DNA from: NP936 sp002726085 | GTDB taxonomy: Bacteria > Acidobacteriota > Vicinamibacteria > Vicinamibacterales > UBA8438 | Length of the DNA stretch: 64,000 nt | Direction: 5' to 3' | NCBI GenBank assembly: GCA_036012905.1 | Contig: DASCQF010000110.1 | Location: forward strand, 1-64,000 | Shown: piece after piece, positions 17,383 through 26,587 of the stretch | Position numbering within the stretch: the first letter of the stretch is position 1 | How the letters are laid out: every line of letters starts with the position of its first letter | Notes under the pieces: model-generated | The model's input: the letters and a program-made list of their open reading frames with translations, nothing else | Told to the model about the DNA's origin: nothing | Database searches by the model: none | Position numbers and translations under genes: made by a program

Positions 17383-18638
17383 CCGAGCAGGAGAAGTCGG
17401 CCGTGCCGGTCGTCGTGCAAAAATACGGCGGGACCTCGGTTGGGACGGCTGAGCGGATTCTCGCGATTGCCGAACGCATTGAGCGCAATCTGCCGGAGAC
17501 CCCCCGTCTCGTCGTGGTGCTCTCGGCAATGGGCAGCACGACGGATGAACTGGTGAGTCTGGCGCATCAAGTGTCCGAGCGACCGGCGGGCCGAGAAATG
17601 GATCTGCTGCTCTCGACGGGCGAGCAAATCACCGTGTCGCTGCTCGGTCTGGCGCTGCAGGACCGGGGCCTTGCGGCGGTCTCCCTCACGGCGCTGCAGT
17701 GCGGAATCCGCACCGACGGGGTGTTCAACGTCGCTCGGATCCGCAGCATCGACACCGAGCGGATCCGCACCGAGCTCGACGCCGGGCGCGTGGTTATCGT
17801 CACGGGTTTCCAGGGCATCAACGACAGCAACGATGTGACGACACTGGGGCGCGGGGGCAGCGACATCACCGGGGCGGCGCTGGCGTCGGCTTTGGGCGCC
17901 GAGGCGTGTGAGATCTGCACCGATGTCGACGGGGTGTTTTCGGCAGACCCGTCACGGGTGCCGGGCGCGAGGTTGTGGGCTGAGATTAGCTACGAAGAGG
18001 CGATCGAGATGGCTTCGAGTGGTGCGAAGGTGCTGCATCCACGTGCGGCGGAAATCTGCATGGAATACGACGTGCCGATTCATGTGCGCAGCAGCTTTCA
18101 TTTGCGCGAGGGAACGTGGATTCGGGGAGGCGGGCAGATCATGGAACGAGCAGAGGTCGTTAGCGTTACCAGCGATTCGAAAATCGCGAAGATCACGCTG
18201 CTGGATGTGCCCGACGAACCCGGCATGGCGGCGCGAGTGTTTGAAGACCTGGCGAAGGCCGGGGTCAACATCCGCCTCATCATCCAGAGTGCCAGCTCCG
18301 AGCGCCAGGGGCGGATCACGTTCATCTTGGATCTCGAGTTCCTCGATGACGCCCGGGAGCTGGTTCAGCGGTGGGAGACCGAGGGGGTCACGAGCAGCGG
18401 GGTGGTCGAGAGCAATGTGGCGAAGATCTCGATCGTCGGGTCGCGGCTTGCCTCTAGCCCGGGCCTCGCTGCGCGGATGTTCGCGGCGCTGGGGCGTGCG
18501 GGAATCAACATCGACTGCATCAGTTCGTCGGAGATGAAGGTCGCGTGTGTGATATCGGCCGACCGGCGCGACGAGGCTACTCGGGCCGTGCATCACGAGT
18601 TCTTTCCGGAGAATGAGACGGCCACCGCGAGCGCCTAG
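17379..18638 (+). CDS. lysC: aspartate kinase
   Basis: Phosphorylates aspartate, the first step toward lysine, threonine and methionine. 419 residues from the ATG at 17379 that overlaps the previous stop (ATGA). The kinase domain has the signature QKYGGTSVG at residue about 15, LLSTGEQITVSLL, and GRGGSDITGAALASALGA with CTDVDGVFSADPS. Two ACT domains follow (ITLLDVPDEPGMAARVFEDLAKAGVNI and ISIVGSRLASSPGLAARMFAALGRAGINI), as in monofunctional, lysine- or threonine-inhibited aspartokinases. Confidence 0.95.
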   Translation: MTEQEKSAVPVVVQKYGGTSVGTAERILAIAERIERNLPETPRLVVVLSAMGSTTDELVSLAHQVSERPAGREMDLLLSTGEQITVSLLGLALQDRGLAAVSLTALQCGIRTDGVFNVARIRSIDTERIRTELDAGRVVIVTGFQGINDSNDVTTLGRGGSDITGAALASALGAEACEICTDVDGVFSADPSRVPGARLWAEISYEEAIEMASSGAKVLHPRAAEICMEYDVPIHVRSSFHLREGTWIRGGGQIMERAEVVSVTSDSKIAKITLLDVPDEPGMAARVFEDLAKAGVNIRLIIQSASSERQGRITFILDLEFLDDARELVQRWETEGVTSSGVVESNVAKISIVGSRLASSPGLAARMFAALGRAGINIDCISSSEMKVACVISADRRDEATRAVHHEFFPENETATASA

Positions 18639-18710
18639 AGCGTGTCTGCGGGTGATGTTGAGAGATTCGCAACACCGGTGACGGTCGGACGGCGCAAGGG
18701 GTAGGAAAGC

Positions 18711-19757
18711 ATGGGCGTGAAAATCGAAGTCGGGGTGCTTGGCGCCACCGGCACCGTCGGGCAGCAATTCATCACGCAGTTGGCCGACCATCCGTGGTTC
18801 ACGGTGGCCTGGGTCGGAGCGAGCGAGCGCTCGGCGGGGAAGGCGTATCGGGATGCCACCACATGGCGGCTACCGGCGGCACGACCGGATCGGGTGGCCG
18901 AGATGACCGTCGAGACGGTCACCCCGGGGCGTGCGCCGCAGCTGCTTTTCTCCGGGCTGGACGCATCGGTCGCCGGAGAGGTGGAGACCGCGTTCGCCAG
19001 GGCGGGGCATATCGTTGTCAGCAACGCCCGGAATCACCGCATGGACCCGGTGGTGCCGCTGGTCATCCCCGAGATCAATGCCGATCATCTTCAGCTATTG
19101 AGCGCGCAGGCGGCGAAGGGCTGGTCAGGGCGCATCGTGACCAATCCGAACTGCTCGACAGTGGTCCTGGCGATGGCCGTGGCACCACTGCGGCAGTTCG
19201 GTCTACGGCAGATCATCGTGTCGACGCTGCAGGCGGTTTCCGGCGGAGGATATCCTGGAGTCGCGTCGCTCGACATCCTGGGTAACGTTGTCCCGGTGGT
19301 CCCCGGCGAAGAAGCGAAGATAGAAACCGAGACGAAGAAGATCCTTGGACAGGTCACCGCCGCGGGCGTCAAAGCGCATCCCGTCACTGTCAGTGCAAGC
19401 ACGACTCGAGTGCCGGTGATCAATGGACATACCGAGGTCGTCACGGTGTCGCTGGACGCCGACCCTGGCCCCGACGCGGTAATCGAGGCGCTGCGTGGCT
19501 TCTCTGGCCGTCCGCAGGAGACAGATCTGCCAAGCGCGCCACCTCGGCCAGTGCTCTATCTCGATGAAGAGGACCGGCCGCAGCCCCGTCTCGATGCGGA
19601 CCGAGACAACGGGATGACCGTGTGTGTCGGTCGGCTGCGTGCCTGTCCGGTGCTCGACTACAAGTTCGTGGCGATGGGGCACAACACCGTCCGTGGCGCG
19701 GCCGGCGTGGCGGTGCTCAATGCGGAGCTGCTGAGGGTGGATGGGGTCGTGGGGTAA
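18711..19757 (+). CDS. asd: aspartate-semialdehyde dehydrogenase
   Basis: Reduces aspartyl phosphate to aspartate semialdehyde. 348 residues. NADP-binding motif GVLGATGTVGQQF at residue 8; active-site Cys in VTNPNCSTVVLAM; AVSGGGYPGVASLDILGN and the HPVTVSASTTRVPVINGHTEVV block follow. The sequence belongs to the archaeal/fungal-like branch of Asd rather than the E. coli type. Last gene of the operon, 72 nt after lysC, with AAGGGGTAGGAAAG as a ribosome site. Confidence 0.94.
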   Translation: MGVKIEVGVLGATGTVGQQFITQLADHPWFTVAWVGASERSAGKAYRDATTWRLPAARPDRVAEMTVETVTPGRAPQLLFSGLDASVAGEVETAFARAGHIVVSNARNHRMDPVVPLVIPEINADHLQLLSAQAAKGWSGRIVTNPNCSTVVLAMAVAPLRQFGLRQIIVSTLQAVSGGGYPGVASLDILGNVVPVVPGEEAKIETETKKILGQVTAAGVKAHPVTVSASTTRVPVINGHTEVVTVSLDADPGPDAVIEALRGFSGRPQETDLPSAPPRPVLYLDEEDRPQPRLDADRDNGMTVCVGRLRACPVLDYKFVAMGHNTVRGAAGVAVLNAELLRVDGVVG

Positions 19758-19854
19758 TCTTTGTCCCAAGAAGTCAGGAGGCAGAAGGCAGCAGAAGCCG
19801 GTCGGCCTCGCCAGTTTCTGTTTCAGTTGTTGGATCGACTGCGGCCTCCCGGGT

Positions 19855-21573
19855 TCACGATTCAGTCGGGCGGAGGCGGTCGAACACGATCTGACCGCCG
19901 ACCACGGTCATGAGGACACGGACGATTGGAATGTCATTTGACGGCACGGTGAGCAGATCGCGGTCGAGGATAACGAGGTCGGCGAGCTGCCCCACGGTCA
20001 ATACGCCCTTGGTCTCTTCCTCGAAGCTCGCATATGCCGCCGCGGTCGTATAGGCCCGGAGTGCCTCCTCGACGCTGAGGCGCTGTTGCGGCACCCAGCC
20101 TTGCGGGTGGAGCCCGTCGAGCGTGCGACGGGTCACCGCCGCGTAAATGCCGTCGATCGGAGTGCCCCGGTCGAGCCACCCACTTCCGAAGCTCACGATC
20201 GCGCCGGCATCGAGCAGGGCACGAAACGGAAAGCTCGTGCGCGCCCGTTCCGCGCCCAACTGCCGGTTGACCCAGCGTCCATCGTGCAATGTCGAGAACG
20301 GCAGTGCACTGGCCAGTACGCCGCTGATCGCGAACCGGGCGACGTCGACGGGCTGGAGATGCTGCGCCAGCTCGACCCGGAAGCGTCGGTCACGTGCGTT
20401 GTGACGGTCGACGATCTGCTGGTGCAGATCGAGCGCCGCCTCGTTGGCGCGGTCTCCGACCGCCTCGACCAGGACTTGCATGCCGGCAGCATCGGCGGCG
20501 AGGGCCAGTGGACGGATGGTGTCGATGTCGACGCCGAGACGTGCGCTCACGCCAGGGGCATCCGTATACGGAGCGTCGAACGCCGCGGTCCGCGCCACGA
20601 GCGATCCGTCGAGGTCGACGTGAACGGCGCCCACTCGCAACCAGTCGTCTCCGCGCCCGTCAGCGCCACCGAACGCGCGCGAACCGAGGGCGCGGTCGAG
20701 ACGGACCCAGGTGTCGATCGGCACGGCGGCGTAGACACGTAGGCTGAGTCGACCAGCCCTCCTGGCCCGCGAGAACACCTCGAGATCGTCCCAGTCGCCA
20801 ATGTGATGCACCGAGGTCACGCCGCGCACGGCCGCTTCACCGAGTGCGCGATCGAGGGCGCGGTCGCGCGCCGCCGGGGGCGGTGCCGGGATGGCCGCCT
20901 CGAGTCGCTGCATGGCGGTACCGGTCAGGATGCCCGTTAGGGTGAGGCCTGTCGCATCATCGCCGGCGGTGTGGGCGCCGGGGTCCCCGACGACAATACC
21001 GGCCTGCTCGAGTGCCACACTGTTGGCCAAACCTAGCTGCCGGTCTCGCTGCACGAGCCAGATCGGATGGTCCGGGCTGATCGCGTCGATCCAGTCACGG
21101 TGAGGCAGCGTGTCGTCCCAGAGGCGCTGGTCCCACTCGCGTCCGAGCAGCCACGTGCCAGTGGGGCGGTTGTTGGCCGCATCGGCAACCCGGGTGACGA
21201 ACTGTCTGCGTGACCGGGCGGTCGCCAGGTTCACGGTGTCGGTTGGGTCCCCGAGGTCGAGCAGGTGGGTGTGGGTGTCGATGAACCCGGGGAGCACCAG
21301 ACGCTGGCGCACATCAATCACTTCCGCATCGTCCGCCAGCAACTCGATGGCGTCGCTGGTGCCGACCGCGACAATTCGGCCGTCGGTCACCGCCAACGCG
21401 TCGACCCAGGGCCGGGCCGGGTCTCCCGTCCAGATACGGCCGTTGACGATCGCCAGGTTCACCGAAACCTGGATGACTTCGACCGGGTTGCCGCACGAGG
21501 CGAAGGTCAGGCAGACGGCAACGAGGCAGGCGACCCCGGCCTGTCGCGCGATTCCAGTCAGGCGTCGCGCCAT
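19855..21573 (-). CDS. amidohydrolase (YtcJ/Amidohydro_3-like) lipoprotein, probably lacking metal ligands
   Basis: 572 residues from the ATG at 21573. The leader LVAVCLTFASC looks like a lipobox (Cys27). The body follows the YtcJ/NfdA family: VNGRIWTGDPARPWVDALAVTDGRIVAVG, LPGFIDTHTHLLDLG with the HxH pair at 101-103, then SVEEALRAYTTAAAYASFEEETKGVLTVGQLADLVILDRD at the end. Three ligand motifs of the family are altered: EAVGDRAN where HAIGDRA is usual (about residue 366), VELAQH where IEHAQ is usual, and GSGWLD where GSDW is usual (about residue 460). It may be non-catalytic or have another metal arrangement. Follows the cytochrome-like gene with 44 nt between them. Confidence 0.8.
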   Translation of the reverse strand: MARRLTGIARQAGVACLVAVCLTFASCGNPVEVIQVSVNLAIVNGRIWTGDPARPWVDALAVTDGRIVAVGTSDAIELLADDAEVIDVRQRLVLPGFIDTHTHLLDLGDPTDTVNLATARSRRQFVTRVADAANNRPTGTWLLGREWDQRLWDDTLPHRDWIDAISPDHPIWLVQRDRQLGLANSVALEQAGIVVGDPGAHTAGDDATGLTLTGILTGTAMQRLEAAIPAPPPAARDRALDRALGEAAVRGVTSVHHIGDWDDLEVFSRARRAGRLSLRVYAAVPIDTWVRLDRALGSRAFGGADGRGDDWLRVGAVHVDLDGSLVARTAAFDAPYTDAPGVSARLGVDIDTIRPLALAADAAGMQVLVEAVGDRANEAALDLHQQIVDRHNARDRRFRVELAQHLQPVDVARFAISGVLASALPFSTLHDGRWVNRQLGAERARTSFPFRALLDAGAIVSFGSGWLDRGTPIDGIYAAVTRRTLDGLHPQGWVPQQRLSVEEALRAYTTAAAYASFEEETKGVLTVGQLADLVILDRDLLTVPSNDIPIVRVLMTVVGGQIVFDRLRPTES

Positions 21574-21617
21574 GTGAGTGGTGGAAGACCTCGGGGCGGC
21601 GTCCGCCGGCGATCCTG

Positions 21618-22841
21618 TCAGTTGGCCGCGCTGGTTCCGGCGGTGTATTCCAGGAGCAGCCGGACTGGGGCGCTGCCGGCAAAGAGCGAGGGCACCGTCT
21701 CGCGGTCTGCGCCCGGCCGCAACGTTGCCGTCACCTCGATCTGGCTCCCGCTCGGGAGCACGCGGGGACCGTCTAGCCAGTAGCGTGTCGGCCAGCCTAG
21801 GTCCGGTTCGTGAATCTGGAGGAGCGGCTGCCGTGTGCCATCTGGAAGCACTCCCTCGATTTGCAGCTTGACCGCCTCGATTTCGATCTCCGGCAGCAAG
21901 CCCAGCAAGCTGACCTCCTGGTCGAGAGTATGGCTGAAGGCCAATTGACGCCCGTTCGGCTCGTCGGGCGAGCTCAGCACCGTGTGGGTGATCGCACTGA
22001 CGTCGTCTTCGGTCAGATGCAGCCCCAACCTTGTCTGGTCCGTGAAATCTTGCCCCTCGGTAATCCACGTCTTCTTGTAAAGCACCCTGGCCACGATGTC
22101 TGCGCCGTCGGGAAGAGCATAGCCGACCGTGTCGAGCTTGACGGCGCTTTGTCCGGGCCACCACACCGCGATTGGCTGGGCGCTGTCGAACCCGGAGGCG
22201 AAACCGAGTCCGGCATCGGCGTCGTCGGCGGTCCGCGCCTGGCCCGATGTGTCGATGTAGACCGAGACATGACGCACAACTGCCCGGCTTCCCGGTATGA
22301 CGTCCACACCGGTCACCCAGCGATCGCCTCCGACGTCGGTCGGCAGTACGAAGTAGCGGACAGTTTCGTTCGTGCTGGCGTCGATCGTGAACGGCTCAGG
22401 TGGTGTCAACTCCAGGGTGGGGGTGCCGAGCGTCCAATCGTCCGTCGGCGTCGGCGCGGTCGGGGTCTGATCCAGCGGCCCCTGCGGATAGCCGCCCGAG
22501 GACCACTCGAGGATCATGTCCATCTCGTGCGCCGGCAGAATATGCCCGTTTGCGAAGTCGCCGAAACCGTCTTCCGCCTTCCAGGGCGGCATCCGCAGGC
22601 CGAGCACTTCTTCACGAATCGATTGCGTCCACGGGAACGCTTCGTCGTAGGTCAGCAGAGACATCGGCGCCACGCCGCCCTCGACATGACACCCCCCGCA
22701 TTGGCGCTGGAAGATCGGAAAGAGGTGCTCGTTATAGGTGAAACGGGACGCGATCGCGGTGTGACCGCTGGTGGTGCCGCCGAGCAGCATGACGCCCACG
22801 CCGATCGCACATCCGATGACCCATCCGGTGTGACGTTGCAT
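21618..22841 (-). CDS. exported cytochrome-c-like protein (ascorbate-dependent monooxygenase-like)
   Basis: 407 residues from the ATG at 22841, preceded by GGGAGTTGAG; the frame extends further upstream without a better start. A signal peptide (VIGCAIGVGVMLLGGTTSGHTAIA) is followed by a heme-c site QCGGCH with a possible Met ligand in LRMPPWKAEDGFGDF. The remaining roughly 280 residues (VTGVDVIPGSRAVVRHVSVYID ... VWWPGQSAVKLDTVGYALPDGADIV ... LLLEYTAG) resemble the copper type II monooxygenase-like sandwich that often follows such heme domains in Acidobacteria and Planctomycetes. Likely periplasmic redox protein. Neighbours are a DUF3347-type protein upstream and an amidohydrolase downstream. 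Confidence 0.75.
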   Translation of the reverse strand: MQRHTGWVIGCAIGVGVMLLGGTTSGHTAIASRFTYNEHLFPIFQRQCGGCHVEGGVAPMSLLTYDEAFPWTQSIREEVLGLRMPPWKAEDGFGDFANGHILPAHEMDMILEWSSGGYPQGPLDQTPTAPTPTDDWTLGTPTLELTPPEPFTIDASTNETVRYFVLPTDVGGDRWVTGVDVIPGSRAVVRHVSVYIDTSGQARTADDADAGLGFASGFDSAQPIAVWWPGQSAVKLDTVGYALPDGADIVARVLYKKTWITEGQDFTDQTRLGLHLTEDDVSAITHTVLSSPDEPNGRQLAFSHTLDQEVSLLGLLPEIEIEAVKLQIEGVLPDGTRQPLLQIHEPDLGWPTRYWLDGPRVLPSGSQIEVTATLRPGADRETVPSLFAGSAPVRLLLEYTAGTSAAN

Positions 22842-22890
22842 CTCAACTCCCCGTGTCGGTTCACCCTGAGCTACCGCACCCGCGCCCGCA

Positions 22891-24123
22891 TCATGGTGTG
22901 CCAGGTGTGCCAGGTGTGTCGTAGATCGTGCCGATGGTGACGACTGCTGTCCCGAAGACACCATACGCGCTATCGACGTCGTTCTTGTTGCCCAAGTCGC
23001 CATACCAGTCGAGCAGATAGGCGGCGCGCACGAGGTGCCGCACGGCAATCCGCACCTGGTTGCGGTCGCCCACCGGCAACTCCGACCCGTGATCTTGCAG
23101 CGCCAGAGCGAGCTCCTTGGCCTGCAGGGCGGGGATGAAGATTTCTGTGAACGCCCCGCGTCCGATCATCTCCGCGATCTGCTGGCTTCGCGAGACAATT
23201 TCGGTGGCGATCTGTCCGGCATCGGCCGGGATGTCCGGCAAGATCCGCTGCGCCAGGGGGACCGCCGCCGGCGCATCTCCTAGGGTGGACCCGGTGACGG
23301 CGCCGGGCGCATCCTCGACGGTGAGCTCGGCGAAGATGAAGTCGAACCGCTCGGCGGGGAAGTCCTCCTCAAAGATCACCTTGGCAGTCACCTCCGCCGG
23401 GACGCTCCCCTGCGGGATGAGGGCTTCGAGAAATGCTCCATCGGGGCTCGCGAACAGGTCGAACACCTCTACTTCGATAAACTCGTCGGTTTTCTCGTCG
23501 TAGGCTTCTTCGGTCACGGCTCGACCGGTCCAGGTGCTGATGTCGACCGGATCCCGGTAGTTGTCGGTTGCATACAACCTGAACACACCCGGTTCAGGGT
23601 ACGTGCCCTCGATGTGATGGAAACTGTCTGGCGCCATGAAGACGGTGCCGCCGTGCTTCGGGCCGTGATCCATGTGCGCCCCGGCCGCTGCATCGACCAC
23701 ACCGCACGACAGCATGACCGCCCCGTAGAAAGGGTTGCGCACCGGGCCATCGCGTTGCACCCAGGACGCCCCGTTGTCATACATCGGGCAATACGCGCGA
23801 GCGAATCCCTGAGGCAGTTCCAACGAGACGAGCGATTCGGAGAGCGGCTTGAACCGCGCACGGAGCTCTTCGATGTCGCCTGCCTGGAGCGCGGCCTCAG
23901 CCAGCGTCAGCGTCTCGCCGTCGGTGATACGGGCGAACTCCTCGAGCTGGGTCCGTGCCTCCTCGAGATCGTCGGCCGCCAGCGCCTCCTGAATCTCGAC
24001 GTACTCGGCCAGCTGCGCTTCCAGGTCGGCAGGCGCTTGGGCCGACGCAATCTGGGGGGCGTAACCGCTGGTCGCCAGCGCTATGACAATACTCAGTAGA
24101 AGGATTGGAACAGGCCTGTGCAT
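22891..24123 (-). CDS. exported DUF3347-type protein
   Basis: 410 residues with a signal peptide (ILLLSIVIALATSGYAPQIASA). A helical N-terminal segment and the block ARAYCPMYDNGASWVQRDGPVRNPFYGAVMLSCG match DUF3347, a domain found in or beside copper/heavy-metal efflux adaptors such as CusB. Next comes HMDHGPKHGGTVFMAPDSFHHIEGTYPEPGVFRLYATDNYRDPVD, a His-rich stretch that could bind metal, then a beta domain and a helical C-terminus ending in a TPGTPGTP repeat. Function unknown; a periplasmic metal-related role is inferred. It is the first gene of a three-gene minus-strand group. Confidence 0.65.
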   Translation of the reverse strand: MHRPVPILLLSIVIALATSGYAPQIASAQAPADLEAQLAEYVEIQEALAADDLEEARTQLEEFARITDGETLTLAEAALQAGDIEELRARFKPLSESLVSLELPQGFARAYCPMYDNGASWVQRDGPVRNPFYGAVMLSCGVVDAAAGAHMDHGPKHGGTVFMAPDSFHHIEGTYPEPGVFRLYATDNYRDPVDISTWTGRAVTEEAYDEKTDEFIEVEVFDLFASPDGAFLEALIPQGSVPAEVTAKVIFEEDFPAERFDFIFAELTVEDAPGAVTGSTLGDAPAAVPLAQRILPDIPADAGQIATEIVSRSQQIAEMIGRGAFTEIFIPALQAKELALALQDHGSELPVGDRNQVRIAVRHLVRAAYLLDWYGDLGNKNDVDSAYGVFGTAVVTIGTIYDTPGTPGTP

Positions 24124-24251
24124 TGCTTCACCGCTTCACCGTGGTGTCCATGTCGGCAACAGTAGCCGTGACACACGTGGAGCCACAGGTCGCCACTGCC
24201 AGGATCTGACTCTTCGCAAAAAAGTATACAACGTGCAAAATACGGGAAGCA

Positions 24252-25160
24252 ATGAAACGGACGACAGGTGCCGGACATCCGGAAGCGGCCGAGTTCCTCG
24301 ACGAGCTGCGTGTGGCCAGGCGATTGTCGCCAAACACGATCGTCGCCTACCAGCGGGACCTCGACCGTCTCGCAGGCTTTGCTGAAGGCCTGGACCGAGC
24401 ATCGGATACGCTCGAACGCCACGACCTCGAGGCGTTCGTGCGCCAGCTGATGACGTCGGGTCTCTCACCGCGCTCGGTCGCGCGTATCGTTGCCTGCGTG
24501 CGCGGGTTTTATCGATTCCTCGTCAAGGAGGGGCATCTACCTGCCAGTCCGGCCGACGATCTTCGGGCACCGCGATCCTGGCCCGCGTTGCCGCGGTTTC
24601 TGTCGATTGATGAGGTCGAGCGGTTGCTGGCCCAGCCGGATGTCGGCAAGCCAGTCGGCCTCAGGGATCGGGCGTTGCTCGAGCTGCTCTACGCGACGGG
24701 GATGCGCGTCACTGAGCTGGTCACGCTCAAGACCGGAGATGTCAGTCTCGATGGCGGCTACCTCACCTGTCTGGGGAAGGGGGCGAAGGAGCGCGTCGTG
24801 CCGATCGGTCGGGTCGCCGTCAACTGGGTCGGGCGGTATCTCGCGTCTGCCCGCCCTGCCTTACTCAAGGGCCGCGAGGCCACCTGTCTCTTCGTCAATG
24901 CGCGCGGTGGGCGGAAGCTGAGCCGCGTCGGCTTCTGGAAGATCATCAAGAAGTACGGCCGCCAGATGGGGCTTGCCCAGGAGCTGAGCCCGCACGTGCT
25001 ACGGCATTCGTTCGCCACGCATCTGCTCGAGCGTGGCGCCGACCTCCGGATGATTCAGACACTGCTCGGGCACGCCGATCTATCGACCACGCAAATCTAC
25101 ACCCACATCCTCGATGCTCGGCTCAAGGCCGTGTACGACGAGTTTCATCCGCGATCCTGA
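24252..25160 (+). CDS. xerD: XerD-type site-specific tyrosine recombinase
   Basis: 302 residues, normal XerC/D length. N-terminal SAM-like DNA-binding domain (FLDELRVARRLSPNTIVAYQRDLDRL), then the catalytic domain with Arg in ATGMRVTELVTL, Lys in CLGKGAKERVVPIG, HxxR in SPHVLRHSFATHLL, His in LLGHADLSTTQIYTH and the Tyr nucleophile in the same stretch. It resolves chromosome dimers at dif together with a partner not seen here. A TATACA at 24225-24230 may be its -10. There are no mobile-element genes nearby, which favours the housekeeping Xer role. Confidence 0.9.
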   Translation: MKRTTGAGHPEAAEFLDELRVARRLSPNTIVAYQRDLDRLAGFAEGLDRASDTLERHDLEAFVRQLMTSGLSPRSVARIVACVRGFYRFLVKEGHLPASPADDLRAPRSWPALPRFLSIDEVERLLAQPDVGKPVGLRDRALLELLYATGMRVTELVTLKTGDVSLDGGYLTCLGKGAKERVVPIGRVAVNWVGRYLASARPALLKGREATCLFVNARGGRKLSRVGFWKIIKKYGRQMGLAQELSPHVLRHSFATHLLERGADLRMIQTLLGHADLSTTQIYTHILDARLKAVYDEFHPRS

Positions 25161-25184
25161 GGCGCGCGAGGGGCCGTGGCGCCA

Positions 25185-25213
25185 TTGACCCGGTCACGAG
25201 CCTTTGTTATCGT
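25185..25213 (+). promoter_or_regulatory. predicted promoter of metK
   Basis: TTGACC (25185-25190), 17-nt spacer, TATCGT (25208-25213). The -10 box is imperfect. Transcription would start near 25220, leaving a leader of about 170 nt. Confidence 0.45.
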
Positions 25214-25224
25214 TAGCGGATCTC

Positions 25225-25270
25225 TTGCTCTTCCGTGTGGACGTCAAGGGGCACTGACACCGGAGAGCAG
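25225..25270 (+). promoter_or_regulatory. structured leader of metK
   Basis: TTGCTCTTCCGTGT (25225-25238) pairs with ACACCGGAGAGCAG (25257-25270) over 14 positions with two wobble pairs and one mismatch, closing an 18-nt loop. It is followed by GCCGGTAACCGG and further GC-rich inverted segments before metK. It does not match the SAM-I or SAH riboswitch cores that I know. Possible regulatory leader. Confidence 0.35.
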
Positions 25271-25388
25271 TCGTGCAGGACACCGAAGCCGGTAACCGGT
25301 CGGCGCTCGAACGGCCGTGCTAGGTTCGGCCCACACCACGAGCTCGTTTTCACCTACGACAATTCGCGACAGCTGTAAGGAGCACGCC

Positions 25389-26540
25389 ATGCGCCGTACC
25401 GGGCAATATCTCTTCACCTCGGAGTCTGTCACCGAAGGACATCCGGACAAGATCGCCGATCAGGTATCTGACGGCATTGTGGACGCCGTGCTCTCCGACG
25501 ACCCGCGTGGGCGGGTCGCCTGTGAGACCCTGCTGACGACCGGTCTCGTGGTGATTGCCGGAGAGGTCACCACGACTGGCTCGACCGACTTCACCGAGGT
25601 CGTGCGCGAGACGATCCGAAACGTCGGATATACGCGGGCCAAGTATGGCTTCGATGCCGACACCTGTGCCGTGCTCTCGTCGATTCACGGGCAGTCTCCA
25701 GACATTGCCATGGGGGTGGACCCGGGTGGCGCCGGCGACCAGGGGCTGATGTTCGGGTACGCATGCTCGGAGACCGAGTCCCTGATGCCTCTGCCGATTA
25801 CGCTCGCGCACGAGCTTTGTCGCGGCCTCTCGCGAGCCCGGCGTGACGGCGTCATCGACTATCTGCGCCCGGACGGCAAGTCGCAGGTCACGGTGCAGTA
25901 TGACGGGGACACGCCGGTGCGTGTCGACGCGGTGGTGGTCTCCAGCCAGCACAGCGAGCACGTCAGCAACGAGCGTATCCGCGAAGACGTGATCACGCAC
26001 ATCATCAAGCGGACCGTGCCCGAGCACCTGCTTGATGACAAGACGCACATCTACGTCAACCCGACCGGGCGGTTTGTAACCGGCGGCCCGCATGGCGACG
26101 CTGGTGTAACCGGGCGAAAGATCATCGTCGACACTTACGGCGGGGCCGCGCCGCACGGCGGCGGCGCCTTCTCTGGCAAGGACCCCACGAAAGTCGACCG
26201 GTCGGCGAGCTATATGGCGCGCTATGTTGCCAAGAACTGCGTGGCGGCCGGTCTGGCCGACCGCGTGCAGGTGCAGCTGGCCTACGCCATCGGTGTCGCC
26301 GACCCGGTCTCGGTGCTGGTTGAAACCTTCGGCACCGCGAAGGTGGGCGAGGAGCGGATTGGCACTCTTGTCCGTGAGCACTTCGAGCTGACCCCAAAGG
26401 GCATCATCGAGACGCTGGATCTACGCCGACCGATCTACCGACAGACTGCGGCGTTCGGTCACTTCGGTCGGTCCGAACCTGAGATCACCTGGGAGCACAC
26501 CGACAAGGCAGACGCCCTGCGCGTCGCGGCGGGTCTGTAG
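25389..26540 (+). CDS. metK: S-adenosylmethionine synthase
   Basis: Makes SAM from methionine and ATP. 383 residues from the ATG at 25389 with GTAAGGAG upstream; the longer open frame has no support. Conserved motifs: FTSESVTEGHPDKIADQVSDGIVD, GEVTTTG, GAGDQGLMFGYACSET, VTGRKIIVDTYGGAAPHGGGAFSGKDPTKVDRSASYMARYVAKN, and PIYRQTAAFGHFGR at the end. Monocistronic, with a long leader. Confidence 0.96.
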   Translation: MRRTGQYLFTSESVTEGHPDKIADQVSDGIVDAVLSDDPRGRVACETLLTTGLVVIAGEVTTTGSTDFTEVVRETIRNVGYTRAKYGFDADTCAVLSSIHGQSPDIAMGVDPGGAGDQGLMFGYACSETESLMPLPITLAHELCRGLSRARRDGVIDYLRPDGKSQVTVQYDGDTPVRVDAVVVSSQHSEHVSNERIREDVITHIIKRTVPEHLLDDKTHIYVNPTGRFVTGGPHGDAGVTGRKIIVDTYGGAAPHGGGAFSGKDPTKVDRSASYMARYVAKNCVAAGLADRVQVQLAYAIGVADPVSVLVETFGTAKVGEERIGTLVREHFELTPKGIIETLDLRRPIYRQTAAFGHFGRSEPEITWEHTDKADALRVAAGL

Positions 26541-26554
26541 CTCGCGTAGCGCCG

Positions 26555-26587
26555 GACAACTGTCTTCGGCACACGAAGCCGGTTGTC
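26555..26587 (+). terminator. hairpin after metK, possible terminator
   Basis: GACAACTGTCTTCG (26555-26568) faces CGAAGCCGGTTGTC (26574-26587), a 14-position stem with one mismatch, 15 nt after the metK stop. It lacks a T-run, so it is not a classical intrinsic terminator. A second hairpin, GAATAGG (26611-26617) with CCTATTC (26626-26632), follows. The facing lptFG gene ends at 26742. Confidence 0.4.

Noticed and set aside
24252..25160. Integrase of a mobile island
   Set aside because: Length and motifs fit housekeeping XerD, and no tRNA, att repeats or cargo genes are adjacent.
25214..25388. SAM-I or SAH riboswitch before metK
   Set aside because: The conserved cores I know of are not present; kept only as an unassigned structured leader.
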